DNA of 12,271 nucleotides from assembly GCA_002725095.1 (NCBI GenBank), contig PBQQ01000001.1, positions 4,691-16,961 of the forward strand, given 5' to 3'. The DNA is from Gammaproteobacteria bacterium. GTDB taxonomy: Bacteria > Pseudomonadota > Gammaproteobacteria > Pseudomonadales > Azotimanducaceae. Position numbers and translations under genes: made by a program. Under the pieces are notes generated by a model. It was not told where the DNA came from, did not search any database, and saw only the letters and a list, made by a program, of their open reading frames with translations. Every line of letters begins with the position of its first letter. Positions within the stretch are counted from its first letter, which is position 1. Positions 6,115-12,271 of the stretch are shown here, piece after piece.

Positions 6115-7320
6115 TTATTGCCCGGCGATCGCGTAAGCATGGGCCTTAAATTCATGACTGAACGGATGCCAAAACCCCGGCATACGTTGGGTTAAGCAAA
6201 ACCCCGTGATGCCCGCATTGGGCGCCATCCAGCTATGCGTACCGGCCATGCCCCCCCAATGATATTCATCTTGGGCCGAAGCCGGTTCTGACGCCTGAGG
6301 GGTCTCCTTTAAAGCAAAGCCAAGCCCAAAGGTCGTGCCCGGCATTGCCCACATGGGAAACGTTACATGAACGCCTGGGGCCAATTGATTTTTGCGCATT
6401 TCTTTAAGCGTTGCAGCCTTCAATAAGCGCACGTTTTCACGTTCACCACCACCGACAATCATCTGCAAGAAGTTCACATAGTCGGCTACCGTTGAAACCA
6501 AGCCACCACCACCGCTCAATAACGGTCGCAGCGTGTTGTACTGCCCATTAACTGGATCATCCGCTTTGACCAAGCCCGGTTTCATGGGGTCAAAAAAATC
6601 CGTCGGCGCGTACTGAGTGATAAAGCGCTCCGTCTTTTCAGGAGGCACCCAAAATCCAGTGTCTGGCATATCTAAAGGCGCAAATATTCGCTGTTGCAAA
6701 AATTCATCAAATGTTTGGCCAGACAACACCTCAACGAGCCGCGCGCACACATCCGTCGCCACGGAATAGCGCCAACTTGTGCCCGGTTCATAGGCCAAAG
6801 GAAGCCGCGCGACGCGATCGCAAAACTCTTCTAAATCTATGCTGGAATCGGTCAGCACATTCAGCCCGCCCTGCAGGTAAGCTTGATCGATGACTGAATC
6901 TGGTTCGATAAAGCCATAAGAGAATCCGGCACTATGACTCATAATATGCCGGATCAGAATCAACTGCTTTGCCGGAACCGCATCCTGAGGCGTTTGCGCG
7001 TCGGGTTTGAGCACCGACAGCCCATCAAATTGCGGCATGTACTTAGCCAACGGATCATCGAGATCAAACAGGCCTTCCTCATACAGCATCATTAACGCGA
7101 CCGACGTTACAAGCTTGGTGCTTGAGTACATTCGATAGATCGCGTCGCTGCGCAGCGGTGCCTTACTTTCTATATCCATATAGCCAAAGGTTTTGTAGTC
7201 AACGATTTCCTGCCCTTGCATCACTACGGTCGCGCAACATGACAAGATGTTTTGTTTTACATAAAAATCCATACGCTCATGCATCGGTGCAAAATCAAGT
7301 GAAGTCGCTTTAACGTCCAT
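6115..7320 (-). CDS. Serine hydrolase, class C beta-lactamase fold (family VIII esterase-like)
   Basis: A 401-aa serine hydrolase of the beta-lactamase/transpeptidase-like superfamily (MEROPS S12 / Pfam Beta-lactamase type). The SxxK motif is SSTK, with nucleophile Ser66 and Lys69. The second motif is Tyr185 in WRYSV, lacking the Asn of true class C beta-lactamases (YxN). The KTG position appears to be HWGG (354-357), again unlike AmpC. These replacements are typical of family VIII carboxylesterases (EstB-like), so ester or lactone hydrolysis is more likely than antibiotic resistance. No signal peptide is visible, so the protein is probably cytosolic, unlike AmpC. The ATG at 7320 is preceded by GAGGAA at a good distance. 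It lies 33 bp downstream of the M20 peptidase gene on the same strand; the two hydrolases are probably co-expressed. Confidence 0.9.
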   Translation of the reverse strand: MDVKATSLDFAPMHERMDFYVKQNILSCCATVVMQGQEIVDYKTFGYMDIESKAPLRSDAIYRMYSSTKLVTSVALMMLYEEGLFDLDDPLAKYMPQFDGLSVLKPDAQTPQDAVPAKQLILIRHIMSHSAGFSYGFIEPDSVIDQAYLQGGLNVLTDSSIDLEEFCDRVARLPLAYEPGTSWRYSVATDVCARLVEVLSGQTFDEFLQQRIFAPLDMPDTGFWVPPEKTERFITQYAPTDFFDPMKPGLVKADDPVNGQYNTLRPLLSGGGGLVSTVADYVNFLQMIVGGGERENVRLLKAATLKEMRKNQLAPGVHVTFPMWAMPGTTFGLGFALKETPQASEPASAQDEYHWGGMAGTHSWMAPNAGITGFCLTQRMPGFWHPFSHEFKAHAYAIAGQ

Positions 7321-7353
7321 ACCCGTTTCCTCGTTGAAATCTATGCGTTGGCG

Positions 7354-8757
7354 CTAAGGGCGCACAGTAAATTGTCGCAGGACAGTATAATAAATTTTTA
7401 CCCCACGCCGCAGTTGAGCCACCGCAAGTCGTTCGTCGTTGCCGTGCACCCCCGCAAATTCTGACGGCGCAAACGCGAACGGCGAATATCCATAACTGGT
7501 GATGCCGAGATCTCGGAAAAAATGCGAATCGGTAAAACCGCCGGCCACAGTGGGAATGACCGTGGCGCCAAAAACCTCATCGGCAACATTGGCCAGCACC
7601 TCAAATAACGGCGTATCCGTGCGGCTCACCGCAGGCGTAAACCCCATAATTTTTTGAATCGTTATGTGCGGGTCATTGATGATCGCGGTCAGCTCATGCA
7701 AAAACACCTCCGGATCTTGATCGGGCAGCAACCGGCAATCTAATTCGGCATGCGCCTCAGCTGGAACCACATTTATTTTCGAGCTACCTTCCAAAGTCGT
7801 GATCGAGCAGGTGTTACGCAACAAAGCATGTCCACCCGGGTTACGCAGTCGCATCTCAAGCAGATAATCGTTGTCATTGACCGCCTCGCGAATATTCGGC
7901 ACGGCCGACTGCCCAGCCGCGATTTGATACGGGGCCAAACCCTCAAACATCGTGGCTACCGGATCGATTACACGCACCGGAAAATCCGTTTCGCTGATCC
8001 GCTTAAGGCCACGAACAAGGCGGGTAACCGAGGTTTGGATTTGCGGTGCAGAACCATGACCAGGACGACCTGTAGCGGTCAGACGCAACCACAACGGCAC
8101 TTTTTGTGTCACCTCCACTAAAACCGCAATTTGGTCACCAAAAACACGGCCAGAGCCGCCTTCATTCAGGACATAACCCACGTCCGCAAAAAGCTCTGGC
8201 CGATGCTCTATAAGCCAGCCCGCACCAAAAAAGCCACCGGCTTCCTCATCTGCCGTAGCGAGCAAAATAACGTCTCTATTGAGTGTCGCGCCACTGGCAG
8301 CAAGCGCTAGAAAGGCCTGCAACTGAGCAATGCCTAGGCCTTTCGTATCAATAGCGCCGCGCCCGTATACGAACCCATCTTTTACATCGCCCGACAGCGG
8401 TTCAAAACTCCAGTGTTTTCGATTGGCCGGTACCACATCAATGTGGTGCAAGAGCACCAGCGCCGGCTGTTTATCTTCCCCGACGGCAGCAGCTCCCGGT
8501 ATGCGCGCCCATAGATTGCCGCGGCCAGGTGCCGACTCTACGGTCTCATAAGGTATTCCAGCTTTATCAAGAAGCGATCCTAGGTATTTTACGCCTCTAG
8601 ATTCGTTTCCCGGCGGATTGATCGTATCGATTTGTAAATAGTCCGATAGCCGCTCAACCGCCTCGTCCGCGTAGTCATCTATGGTCTTCGCGTGGGTCGC
8701 CGGTGTCGCACCTACACCGACACAAAGGGCCACTAATATCAGAAAAAAATGGGCCAT
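7354..8757 (-). CDS. Secreted M20 family metallopeptidase/amidohydrolase
   Basis: Zinc-dependent M20 (carboxypeptidase G2/aminoacylase-1/DapE-like) hydrolase, 467 aa from the ATG at 8757. Metal-site and catalytic residues are in order: His105-x-Asp107 in HHIDVVP, the bridging Asp137 in GAIDTKG, Glu171 (general base) and Glu172 in DEEAGG, Glu199 in LNEGG, and His438 in GVHGND. The middle part (about 215-330) is the small dimerisation or lid domain. Residues 1-23 (MAHFF to THA) are a classic Sec signal peptide, cleavage probably after THA23, so the enzyme acts in the periplasm or outside. The frame extends 20 codons upstream to 8817, but AAGGAA lies just before 8757 and the signal peptide begins there. 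The substrate could be a dipeptide, an N-acyl amino acid or a carbamoyl compound. It is followed after 33 bp by the family VIII-like hydrolase. Confidence 0.92.
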   Translation of the reverse strand: MAHFFLILVALCVGVGATPATHAKTIDDYADEAVERLSDYLQIDTINPPGNESRGVKYLGSLLDKAGIPYETVESAPGRGNLWARIPGAAAVGEDKQPALVLLHHIDVVPANRKHWSFEPLSGDVKDGFVYGRGAIDTKGLGIAQLQAFLALAASGATLNRDVILLATADEEAGGFFGAGWLIEHRPELFADVGYVLNEGGSGRVFGDQIAVLVEVTQKVPLWLRLTATGRPGHGSAPQIQTSVTRLVRGLKRISETDFPVRVIDPVATMFEGLAPYQIAAGQSAVPNIREAVNDNDYLLEMRLRNPGGHALLRNTCSITTLEGSSKINVVPAEAHAELDCRLLPDQDPEVFLHELTAIINDPHITIQKIMGFTPAVSRTDTPLFEVLANVADEVFGATVIPTVAGGFTDSHFFRDLGITSYGYSPFAFAPSEFAGVHGNDERLAVAQLRRGVKIYYTVLRQFTVRP

Positions 8758-8887
8758 TATGTTGTTCCTTATTCCGTTTTGCTTGCGTCCAAGGTCCCAC
8801 GACGAAGCCGCTCGCATGGGGAAAATGCCCGTCAGTCAGCCAGCTTGCAGCGCGCAGGACAACGAGACCTCAATGCTTTGATGCCAC

Positions 8888-8893
8888 TATACT
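8888..8893 (+). promoter_or_regulatory. Candidate -10 box for the LLM oxidoreductase gene
   Basis: TATACT matches five of six -10 bases, about 57 bp before the ATG at 8951. I see no good -35 at 16-18 bp. The 193-bp divergent spacer (8758-8950) otherwise holds no gene I can support; it must also contain the promoter of the M20 gene, which I could not place. Confidence 0.3.
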
Positions 8894-8950
8894 GTGCACA
8901 AGTTTTAATCTTGCATCTACGCACCGCATTCAATCATAAGGGGAATTATT

Positions 8951-9997
8951 ATGCGCATTGCGACTTTGTTGAGTTACGCCGGCGGCTTTAAAGAAGCCGT
9001 TGCCGAGGTGAAAGCTTTAGAGAAAGCTGGACTGGATGTCGTTTGGGTACCTGAGGCCTATTCATTCGACGCCCCCAGCGCAATGGGTTACATCGCAGCT
9101 GAAACAGAACGGGTCACGATCGCATCTGGCATATTGCCTATCTATACCCGCACTCCAAGTCTTTTAGCCATGACGGCTGCAGGCGTCGATTACCTATCCG
9201 ACGGACGCGCAATGCTTGGACTGGGCGCATCGGGACCACAGGTTATAGAGGGCTTCCACGGCATACCGTATAACGCGCCGGTTGCGCGAACCCGCGAGGT
9301 CATCGAAATATGCCGCCAAGTCTGGCGCCGCGAGCGGGTGCAGCACATGGGCGACCACTACCAAATACCGCTGCCCCAGGATCAGGGCACTGGCTTGGGT
9401 AAGCCATTAAAACTTATCAATCATCCAGTACGCGAAGAAATTCCAATCGCTATTGCGTCGCTTGGACCTGCCAGCGTCGCGGCCACAGCGGAGCTCGCCG
9501 ACGCTTGGCTACCGGCTTTTTATACCCCGGAAGCGGCTCAGGCTGTTTGGGGCGACGCCTTAAGCAAAGGTAACGCGCTGCGCGACCCAAACCGAGCGCC
9601 CCTCGAGGTTTATGCCGGCGGCTCAGTGGGCATAGGTGCAGGTATGGAACACCACCGCGAACGCGCTCGCGCCGGCGCAGCACTGTACATTGGCGGCATG
9701 GGCGCACGCTCTAAGAACTTCTATAACGATATTTTTTCTCAGAGCGGCTACGCCGCAGAAGCCAAGCAGATTCAAGATCTGTATTTAGCAGGCCGCAAAG
9801 ATGAGGCCGCCGCGGCCATCCCCGATGATTATTTAGCGAAAAGCGCGCTTATCGGCGACGAAGGTTTTGTGCGCGAACGTTTGCACGCGTTGCAAGAGTC
9901 TGGAGTCAACGCATTGAATGTCAGCTTTGTCGGCGCAGACGCTAAAGAACGGGTGACACAGTGCGATAAGTTGCGCAACCTCGTTGACGCTTTATAA
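8951..9997 (+). CDS. LLM-class (F420-type) flavin/deazaflavin oxidoreductase
   Basis: Luciferase-like monooxygenase-superfamily oxidoreductase, 348 aa, TIM-barrel, cytosolic. It fits the group modelled on mycobacterial Rv3520c (predicted F420-dependent). Recognised stretches include YSFDAPSAMGYIAAET (39-54), LGASGPQVIEGFHG (90-103), RTREVIEICRQVWRRE (113-128), the PIAIASLGP strand (164-172) and LADAWLPAFY (181-190). Members bind FMN or coenzyme F420 and act on alcohols, aldehydes or other small carbonyl compounds; this sequence does not tell me which cofactor. The ATG has AAGGGG 8 nt upstream, a good ribosome site. It is transcribed alone, divergent from the M20 gene and convergent with the tesB gene, with 2 bp between the stop codons. 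Confidence 0.88.
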   Translation: MRIATLLSYAGGFKEAVAEVKALEKAGLDVVWVPEAYSFDAPSAMGYIAAETERVTIASGILPIYTRTPSLLAMTAAGVDYLSDGRAMLGLGASGPQVIEGFHGIPYNAPVARTREVIEICRQVWRRERVQHMGDHYQIPLPQDQGTGLGKPLKLINHPVREEIPIAIASLGPASVAATAELADAWLPAFYTPEAAQAVWGDALSKGNALRDPNRAPLEVYAGGSVGIGAGMEHHRERARAGAALYIGGMGARSKNFYNDIFSQSGYAAEAKQIQDLYLAGRKDEAAAAIPDDYLAKSALIGDEGFVRERLHALQESGVNALNVSFVGADAKERVTQCDKLRNLVDAL

Positions 9998-10013
9998 CTT
10001 CAACGAACGTTTT
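9981..10013 (+). terminator. Weak hairpin spanning the convergent stop codons
   Basis: TCGTTGA (9981-9987) and TCAACGA (10000-10006) form a perfect 7-bp stem with a 12-nt loop, followed by ACG and a TTTT run (10010-10013). It covers both stop codons of the convergent genes. The stem is short, the loop long and the T-run poor, so it is at best a weak terminator for the LLM gene. A 10-bp palindrome, GTTGCGCAAC, lies just upstream at 9970-9979. Confidence 0.3.
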
Positions 10014-10818
10014 CGGTCACACGAATCAACCCTTCCTGCACCGTTGAAGCAATCAAGGCACCGTCTTCGCTAAAGATATTGCCGCGAGTAAAACCGCGCC
10101 CAGCACTCGTGCTGGGCGAATCAACGGCGTACAAAAGCCACTGATTAATATCGCAGGGCCGGTGAAACCACATCGCATGGTCAAGGCTGGCGACTTGCAT
10201 TCGGTCGCGTTGAAAGCGCCCCCGATGCGGCAATCTCGCTGTTCCCAACAGCGCGGTATCCGACTCGTATACCAATAAACAGGCATGCAGCGCCGGGTCA
10301 GCCGGCACCTCACCAGTAACTTTAAACCATACAAATTGCTCCGGCGGCTGCGGTGTTTCGGACTGTAATCTACGAAATTCGTGGCGCCAGGTTATAAAAG
10401 AGCCCTCTAATAGCGCTGCCGGGATCTTCTCAGCGGCGGGCGGCTGCAAATCGGGCATCTGCGTTTGATGGCTCAATCCATCTTGTCGCTGCTGAAACGA
10501 CGCGTCCATACTGAATATGATTTCACTATTTTGCGTCACCAAGACTCGGCGAGTAGAAAAAGATCCGCCATCGCGAGCCCGTTCAACACGGATAATCGCT
10601 GCGACCCTTGGCGTCCCTGGTCGCAAAAAATAGCCATGCAAAGAATGTATGCAGCGGCCTGATTCCACCGTGCGTATGGCCGCCATCAAAGCTTGGGCCA
10701 TAATTTGCCCACCAAACAGCCGTTTGGTTCGAGTAACTGGATGGCGAGCACGGAAAATGCTTTCATCAATTTGCTCTAGGTCCAGCAGACCCAAGAGTTC
10801 TGTCAGTTGATCGCTCAT
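10000..10818 (-). CDS. tesB: Acyl-CoA thioesterase II
   Basis: Double-hotdog acyl-CoA thioesterase that hydrolyses medium- to long-chain acyl-CoA to free fatty acid and CoA; cytosolic, 272 aa. Both hotdog halves are visible: the N-terminal LFGGQIMAQALMAA and HGYFLRPGTP, and the C-terminal SLDHAMWFHRP. The catalytic triad of E. coli TesB (Asp204, Thr228, Gln278) corresponds to Asp213 in SLDHAM, Thr237 in SPSTSAGRGF and Gln261 in ASTVQEGLIR. Length is close to the family norm (about 285). The start is the ATG at 10818; two TTG codons directly upstream extend the frame by two residues, and no strong Shine-Dalgarno separates them. It lies 22 bp downstream of the 113-aa gene and probably shares its promoter. 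Its 3' end is 2 bp from the LLM stop. Confidence 0.95.
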   Translation of the reverse strand: MSDQLTELLGLLDLEQIDESIFRARHPVTRTKRLFGGQIMAQALMAAIRTVESGRCIHSLHGYFLRPGTPRVAAIIRVERARDGGSFSTRRVLVTQNSEIIFSMDASFQQRQDGLSHQTQMPDLQPPAAEKIPAALLEGSFITWRHEFRRLQSETPQPPEQFVWFKVTGEVPADPALHACLLVYESDTALLGTARLPHRGRFQRDRMQVASLDHAMWFHRPCDINQWLLYAVDSPSTSAGRGFTRGNIFSEDGALIASTVQEGLIRVTENVR

Positions 10819-10840
10819 CAACAATGGCTACTGACCCGCA

Positions 10841-11182
10841 TCAGCCGCCGCAATACGGGCCGTAAAAAGGGTCTGCGACAAGAGCTTGACGTCTTCCGAC
10901 ATGGTCAATCATGTCCGCATAATTCCAAAGTAAGTTCGAAGAAAGATCCGCTTGGTCGAGCGGATTATTTAACGCATCAAGCATCACCTCGGCATCTTCG
11001 GGTAACAGCAAGTCCTCAGGAATACCACACAGCATGTCCAAAGCATCACGGACAGCGACATCACTCGGTTTGCTCTGAGCTCGTTGCTCCAAGGCCCAAA
11101 GCCACATGGCCTCGCTGGCTAATTGTTCCGACTGCCACGCCAACAACCGCTCAATCAGCACTGCTCTTGTCAGTTCTTTCAT
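10841..11182 (-). CDS. Unrecognised 113-aa helical protein upstream of tesB
   Basis: I do not recognise this family. The protein (113 aa from the ATG at 11182) looks almost entirely helical and acidic, with Leu/Ala/Trp-rich amphipathic stretches (ELTRAVLIERLLAWQ, EAMWLWALEQRA), an ALDMLCGIPEDLLLPEDAE segment, and a C-terminal tail ending DPFYGPYCGG. There is no signal peptide, membrane segment or metal motif. Start: AGG lies 5 nt before the ATG; a GTG two codons earlier is the alternative. I call it real because it fills the gap between a good promoter and tesB, has a ribosome site, and sits 22 bp before tesB on the same strand. A longer open frame on the opposite strand (10807-11271) lacks these features. 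A role linked to acyl-CoA turnover, or its regulation, would be guesswork from position only. Confidence 0.7.
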   Translation of the reverse strand: MKELTRAVLIERLLAWQSEQLASEAMWLWALEQRAQSKPSDVAVRDALDMLCGIPEDLLLPEDAEVMLDALNNPLDQADLSSNLLWNYADMIDHVGRRQALVADPFYGPYCGG

Positions 11183-11235
11183 ACGCACCTATCCATCAGT
11201 TACTGCGCCTCGTCGTCCCTAGGGCACCAGCGTCC

Positions 11236-11265
11236 ATTGTAGAACGTTCTATGGTGTTGCGACAA
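11236..11265 (-). promoter_or_regulatory. Sigma-70 promoter of the 113-aa/tesB unit
   Basis: On the minus strand, TTGTCG (11265-11260) and TACAAT (11241-11236) are separated by 18 bp, matching four and five of six consensus bases. Transcription would start near 11229, giving a leader of about 47 nt to the ATG at 11182. The position and orientation fit the small-protein/tesB operon. Confidence 0.5.
11240..11251. promoter_or_regulatory. Perfect 12-bp palindrome, probable operator
   Basis: TAGAACGTTCTA reads the same on both strands. It lies inside the -35/-10 spacer of the tesB-unit promoter and shares its last two bases with the -10 box. Flanking bases continue as partial symmetry (CCAT on one side, ATGG on the other). 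A dimeric repressor, for example of the TetR type common in fatty-acid control, bound here would block RNA polymerase; the regulator is not in this window. The site also lies 70 bp before the divergent gene at 11321. Confidence 0.5.
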
Positions 11266-11320
11266 AAATAGCCGTTACTAGACAATTGCACCCGCACGAC
11301 GAAGCGCACAAAATTCATTC

Positions 11321-11908
11321 ATGGTTTTTCGTGATTTAACGGTCCTTTCGAAAAGATCCGCCGCGCTCGTGGGGCTATTGTTATGCACGGCTGTAACACA
11401 CATTGCAGCCAATCCAGCACCTGTCTATACCGGCACCTGGGTCTTGAATCAGGCAGAAACGGAGCTGCTGCGCGACGACCTTGATGAAAAAACCATAAAA
11501 ATACCCACTGCCGGGCGTACACAAATTTCGGTTATGGGCATTCCGTTGCCTGGTGGCGGTGGTGGTAACGCACGCAGCGGACATTCGCCCCTTACCGCCA
11601 AACAGCCCGAAATTCTGCGCTGTAAGACAATGACGATTTCTGCGGAACAGAATCGTATAGAGCTCTTTTACCCCGACCTGGATCCGTTAGAGCAAAAAGA
11701 AACTGTACGTGCAGGGCACTATCGCGGCCGCGACAGCAAATGGAATCAAAAACGCCTGCAGCAAAAATACAAAACCTCGGAGCGGAGCGTCAACAAGAAA
11801 TGGACCGTACGCAAAGACGGCCGACTTTTAGTAGAGGTCGCGATCAAACATAAAAAAGCCAAGAAGCAGACGTTCCGCCGGGTATTCGATCGGCTGACGT
11901 CAAATTAG
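11321..11908 (+). CDS. Unrecognised secreted basic protein
   Basis: 195-aa protein of no family I can name. Residues 11-30 (KRSAALVGLL to HIAA) form a Sec-type signal peptide with probable cleavage after Ala30, so the mature protein is periplasmic or exported. The mature start, YTGTWVLNQAETE, has the G-x-W-x-L strand seen at the beginning of lipocalin-like and similar small beta-barrel proteins. A glycine run (78-82, PLPGGGGGNARSG) probably forms a flexible loop. The C-terminal third (about 135-190) is strongly basic, with many Lys and Arg (KRLQQKYK, KHKKAKKQTFRRVF), which could bind nucleic acid, LPS or a polyanion. There is one Cys in the mature part (101). No Shine-Dalgarno is obvious before the ATG, but no other in-frame ATG lies close and the signal peptide supports the start. 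It is divergent from the tesB unit and co-directional with the arfB-like gene. Confidence 0.75.
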   Translation: MVFRDLTVLSKRSAALVGLLLCTAVTHIAANPAPVYTGTWVLNQAETELLRDDLDEKTIKIPTAGRTQISVMGIPLPGGGGGNARSGHSPLTAKQPEILRCKTMTISAEQNRIELFYPDLDPLEQKETVRAGHYRGRDSKWNQKRLQQKYKTSERSVNKKWTVRKDGRLLVEVAIKHKKAKKQTFRRVFDRLTSN

Positions 11909-11924
11909 TGCGCCGTGAAGAGAA

Positions 11925-11940
11925 ATCTGTCGCAACAGAT
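11925..11940. repeat. Short hairpin in the 64-bp spacer before the arfB-like gene
   Basis: ATCTGT, CGCA, ACAGAT: perfect 6-bp arms around a 4-nt loop, 17 bp after the stop at 11908. No T-run follows, so it is not a standard terminator; it may act on mRNA stability or be chance. Confidence 0.3.
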
Positions 11941-11972
11941 CGCACACGATACGGGATCGGAATAAGGCTCAA

Positions 11973-12271
11973 ATGCACCCGTACATGCTGCAAACTAAGG
12001 ACTGCGAATTTCGTTATGTACTCGCATCGGGCCCGGGAGGCCAACACGTTAACAAGACCGCGACTGCCGTAGAGCTACGCATTCCGCTCTCTAAGCTTGG
12101 GTTGCCTGTCGCCGTACTAAAACGCTTGCACGCCCAACAGCACGGACGCATCAATAAAGGGCACGAGCTCGTCGTGCAAGCGAGCAGTCACCGTTCACAA
12201 CTGCGAAACAAGGACGACGCCGTGCGCCGAGCAGAAAAGCTGATCAACGCCGCCTTTCAGGAACCCAAAGA
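11973..12271 (+). CDS. arfB: ArfB-type ribosome rescue peptidyl-tRNA hydrolase, 3' end outside window
   Basis: Codon-independent release factor (ArfB/YaeJ type) that enters stalled ribosomes with an empty A site and frees the nascent chain. I translated 99 codons by hand from the ATG at 11973. The catalytic GGQ is at residues 22-24 in SGPGGQHVNKTATAVELR, the family signature. The segments HGRINKGHELVVQ and SSHRSQLRNKDDAVRRAEKLI match the rest of the domain. The distance from start to GGQ (about 22 residues) is too short for a stop-codon recognition domain, which separates it from RF1/RF2. The basic C-terminal tail that inserts into the mRNA channel lies outside the window, so its presence is untested. 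AAGG sits 5 nt before the ATG. It follows the secreted basic protein by 64 bp. Confidence 0.9.
   Translation, partial: MHPYMLQTKDCEFRYVLASGPGGQHVNKTATAVELRIPLSKLGLPVAVLKRLHAQQHGRINKGHELVVQASSHRSQLRNKDDAVRRAEKLINAAFQEPK

Noticed and set aside
6115..7320. Antibiotic-resistance beta-lactamase
   Set aside because: SxxK is present, but YxN and KTG are replaced by YSV and WGG and there is no signal peptide. This fits a family VIII esterase rather than AmpC.
8758..8817. N-terminal extension of the M20 protein by 20 residues
   Set aside because: It would bury the signal peptide; AAGGAA lies directly before the ATG at 8757.
8681..8991. Three overlapping plus-strand open frames (66-80 aa) before the LLM gene
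   Set aside because: They cross the M20 signal-peptide region and the LLM start, in different frames, with no ribosome site or recognisable protein.
10807..11271. 154-aa plus-strand open frame opposite the 113-aa gene
   Set aside because: It overlaps the tesB 5' end, has no ribosome site, and its His/Pro/Arg-rich composition looks like an antisense translation. The minus frame has a promoter, a ribosome site and operon spacing.
1..12271. CRISPR array, transposon, prophage, tRNA or rRNA
   Set aside because: I looked for direct repeats, terminal inverted repeats, transposase or integrase motifs and RNA-gene signatures and saw none.

Overview
This is a compact chromosomal window with about a dozen genes in short, alternating transcription units. 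There are no RNA genes, CRISPR arrays, insertion sequences or phage genes. The base composition is moderate (roughly half G+C by eye). Shine-Dalgarno sequences, a bacterial lipobox, a TesB-type thioesterase, an ArfB-type ribosome rescue factor and family VIII/M20/esterase-D hydrolases all point to a Gram-negative proteobacterium. My best guess is a free-living, probably marine, gammaproteobacterium. That placement is inference: there is no phylogenetic marker here.

Layout. (1) Positions 1-2711, minus strand: a three-gene unit transcribed right to left, alanine racemase, then a classical short-chain dehydrogenase, then a class III aminotransferase that runs off the left edge. The spacers are about 30 bp. 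The racemase and a probable omega-transaminase together suggest an alanine-linked amine or amino-acid pathway. (2) 2712-4026, plus: a divergent esterase-D-like alpha/beta hydrolase. (3) 3992-4948, minus: an NmrA-like NAD(P)-binding protein whose 3' end overlaps the esterase by 35 bp. (4) 5091-6094, plus: a small lipoprotein with a split-barrel-like sequence, followed 5 bp later by a CDP-alcohol phosphatidyltransferase (probable operon). (5) 6115-8757, minus: a secreted M20 metallopeptidase followed by a class-C beta-lactamase-fold serine hydrolase (probable operon). (6) 8951-9997, plus: an LLM-class (luciferase-like, F420-type) oxidoreductase. (7) 10000-11182, minus: an unrecognised 113-aa protein followed by acyl-CoA thioesterase II, preceded by a promoter with a perfect 12-bp palindrome in its spacer. 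(8) 11321-11908, plus: an unrecognised secreted basic protein. (9) 11973 to the right edge, plus: an ArfB/YaeJ-type peptidyl-tRNA hydrolase, truncated by the window.

Most gene products are small-molecule enzymes: hydrolases, oxidoreductases and lipid or acyl-CoA enzymes. I do not see a defence, secretion or mobile system. The items most worth following up are the palindrome-controlled promoter of the 113-aa protein/tesB unit, the alr-SDR-aminotransferase operon, the lipoprotein/CDP-alcohol transferase pair, and several active-site substitutions. The tight or overlapping convergent junctions leave little or no room for conventional terminators.
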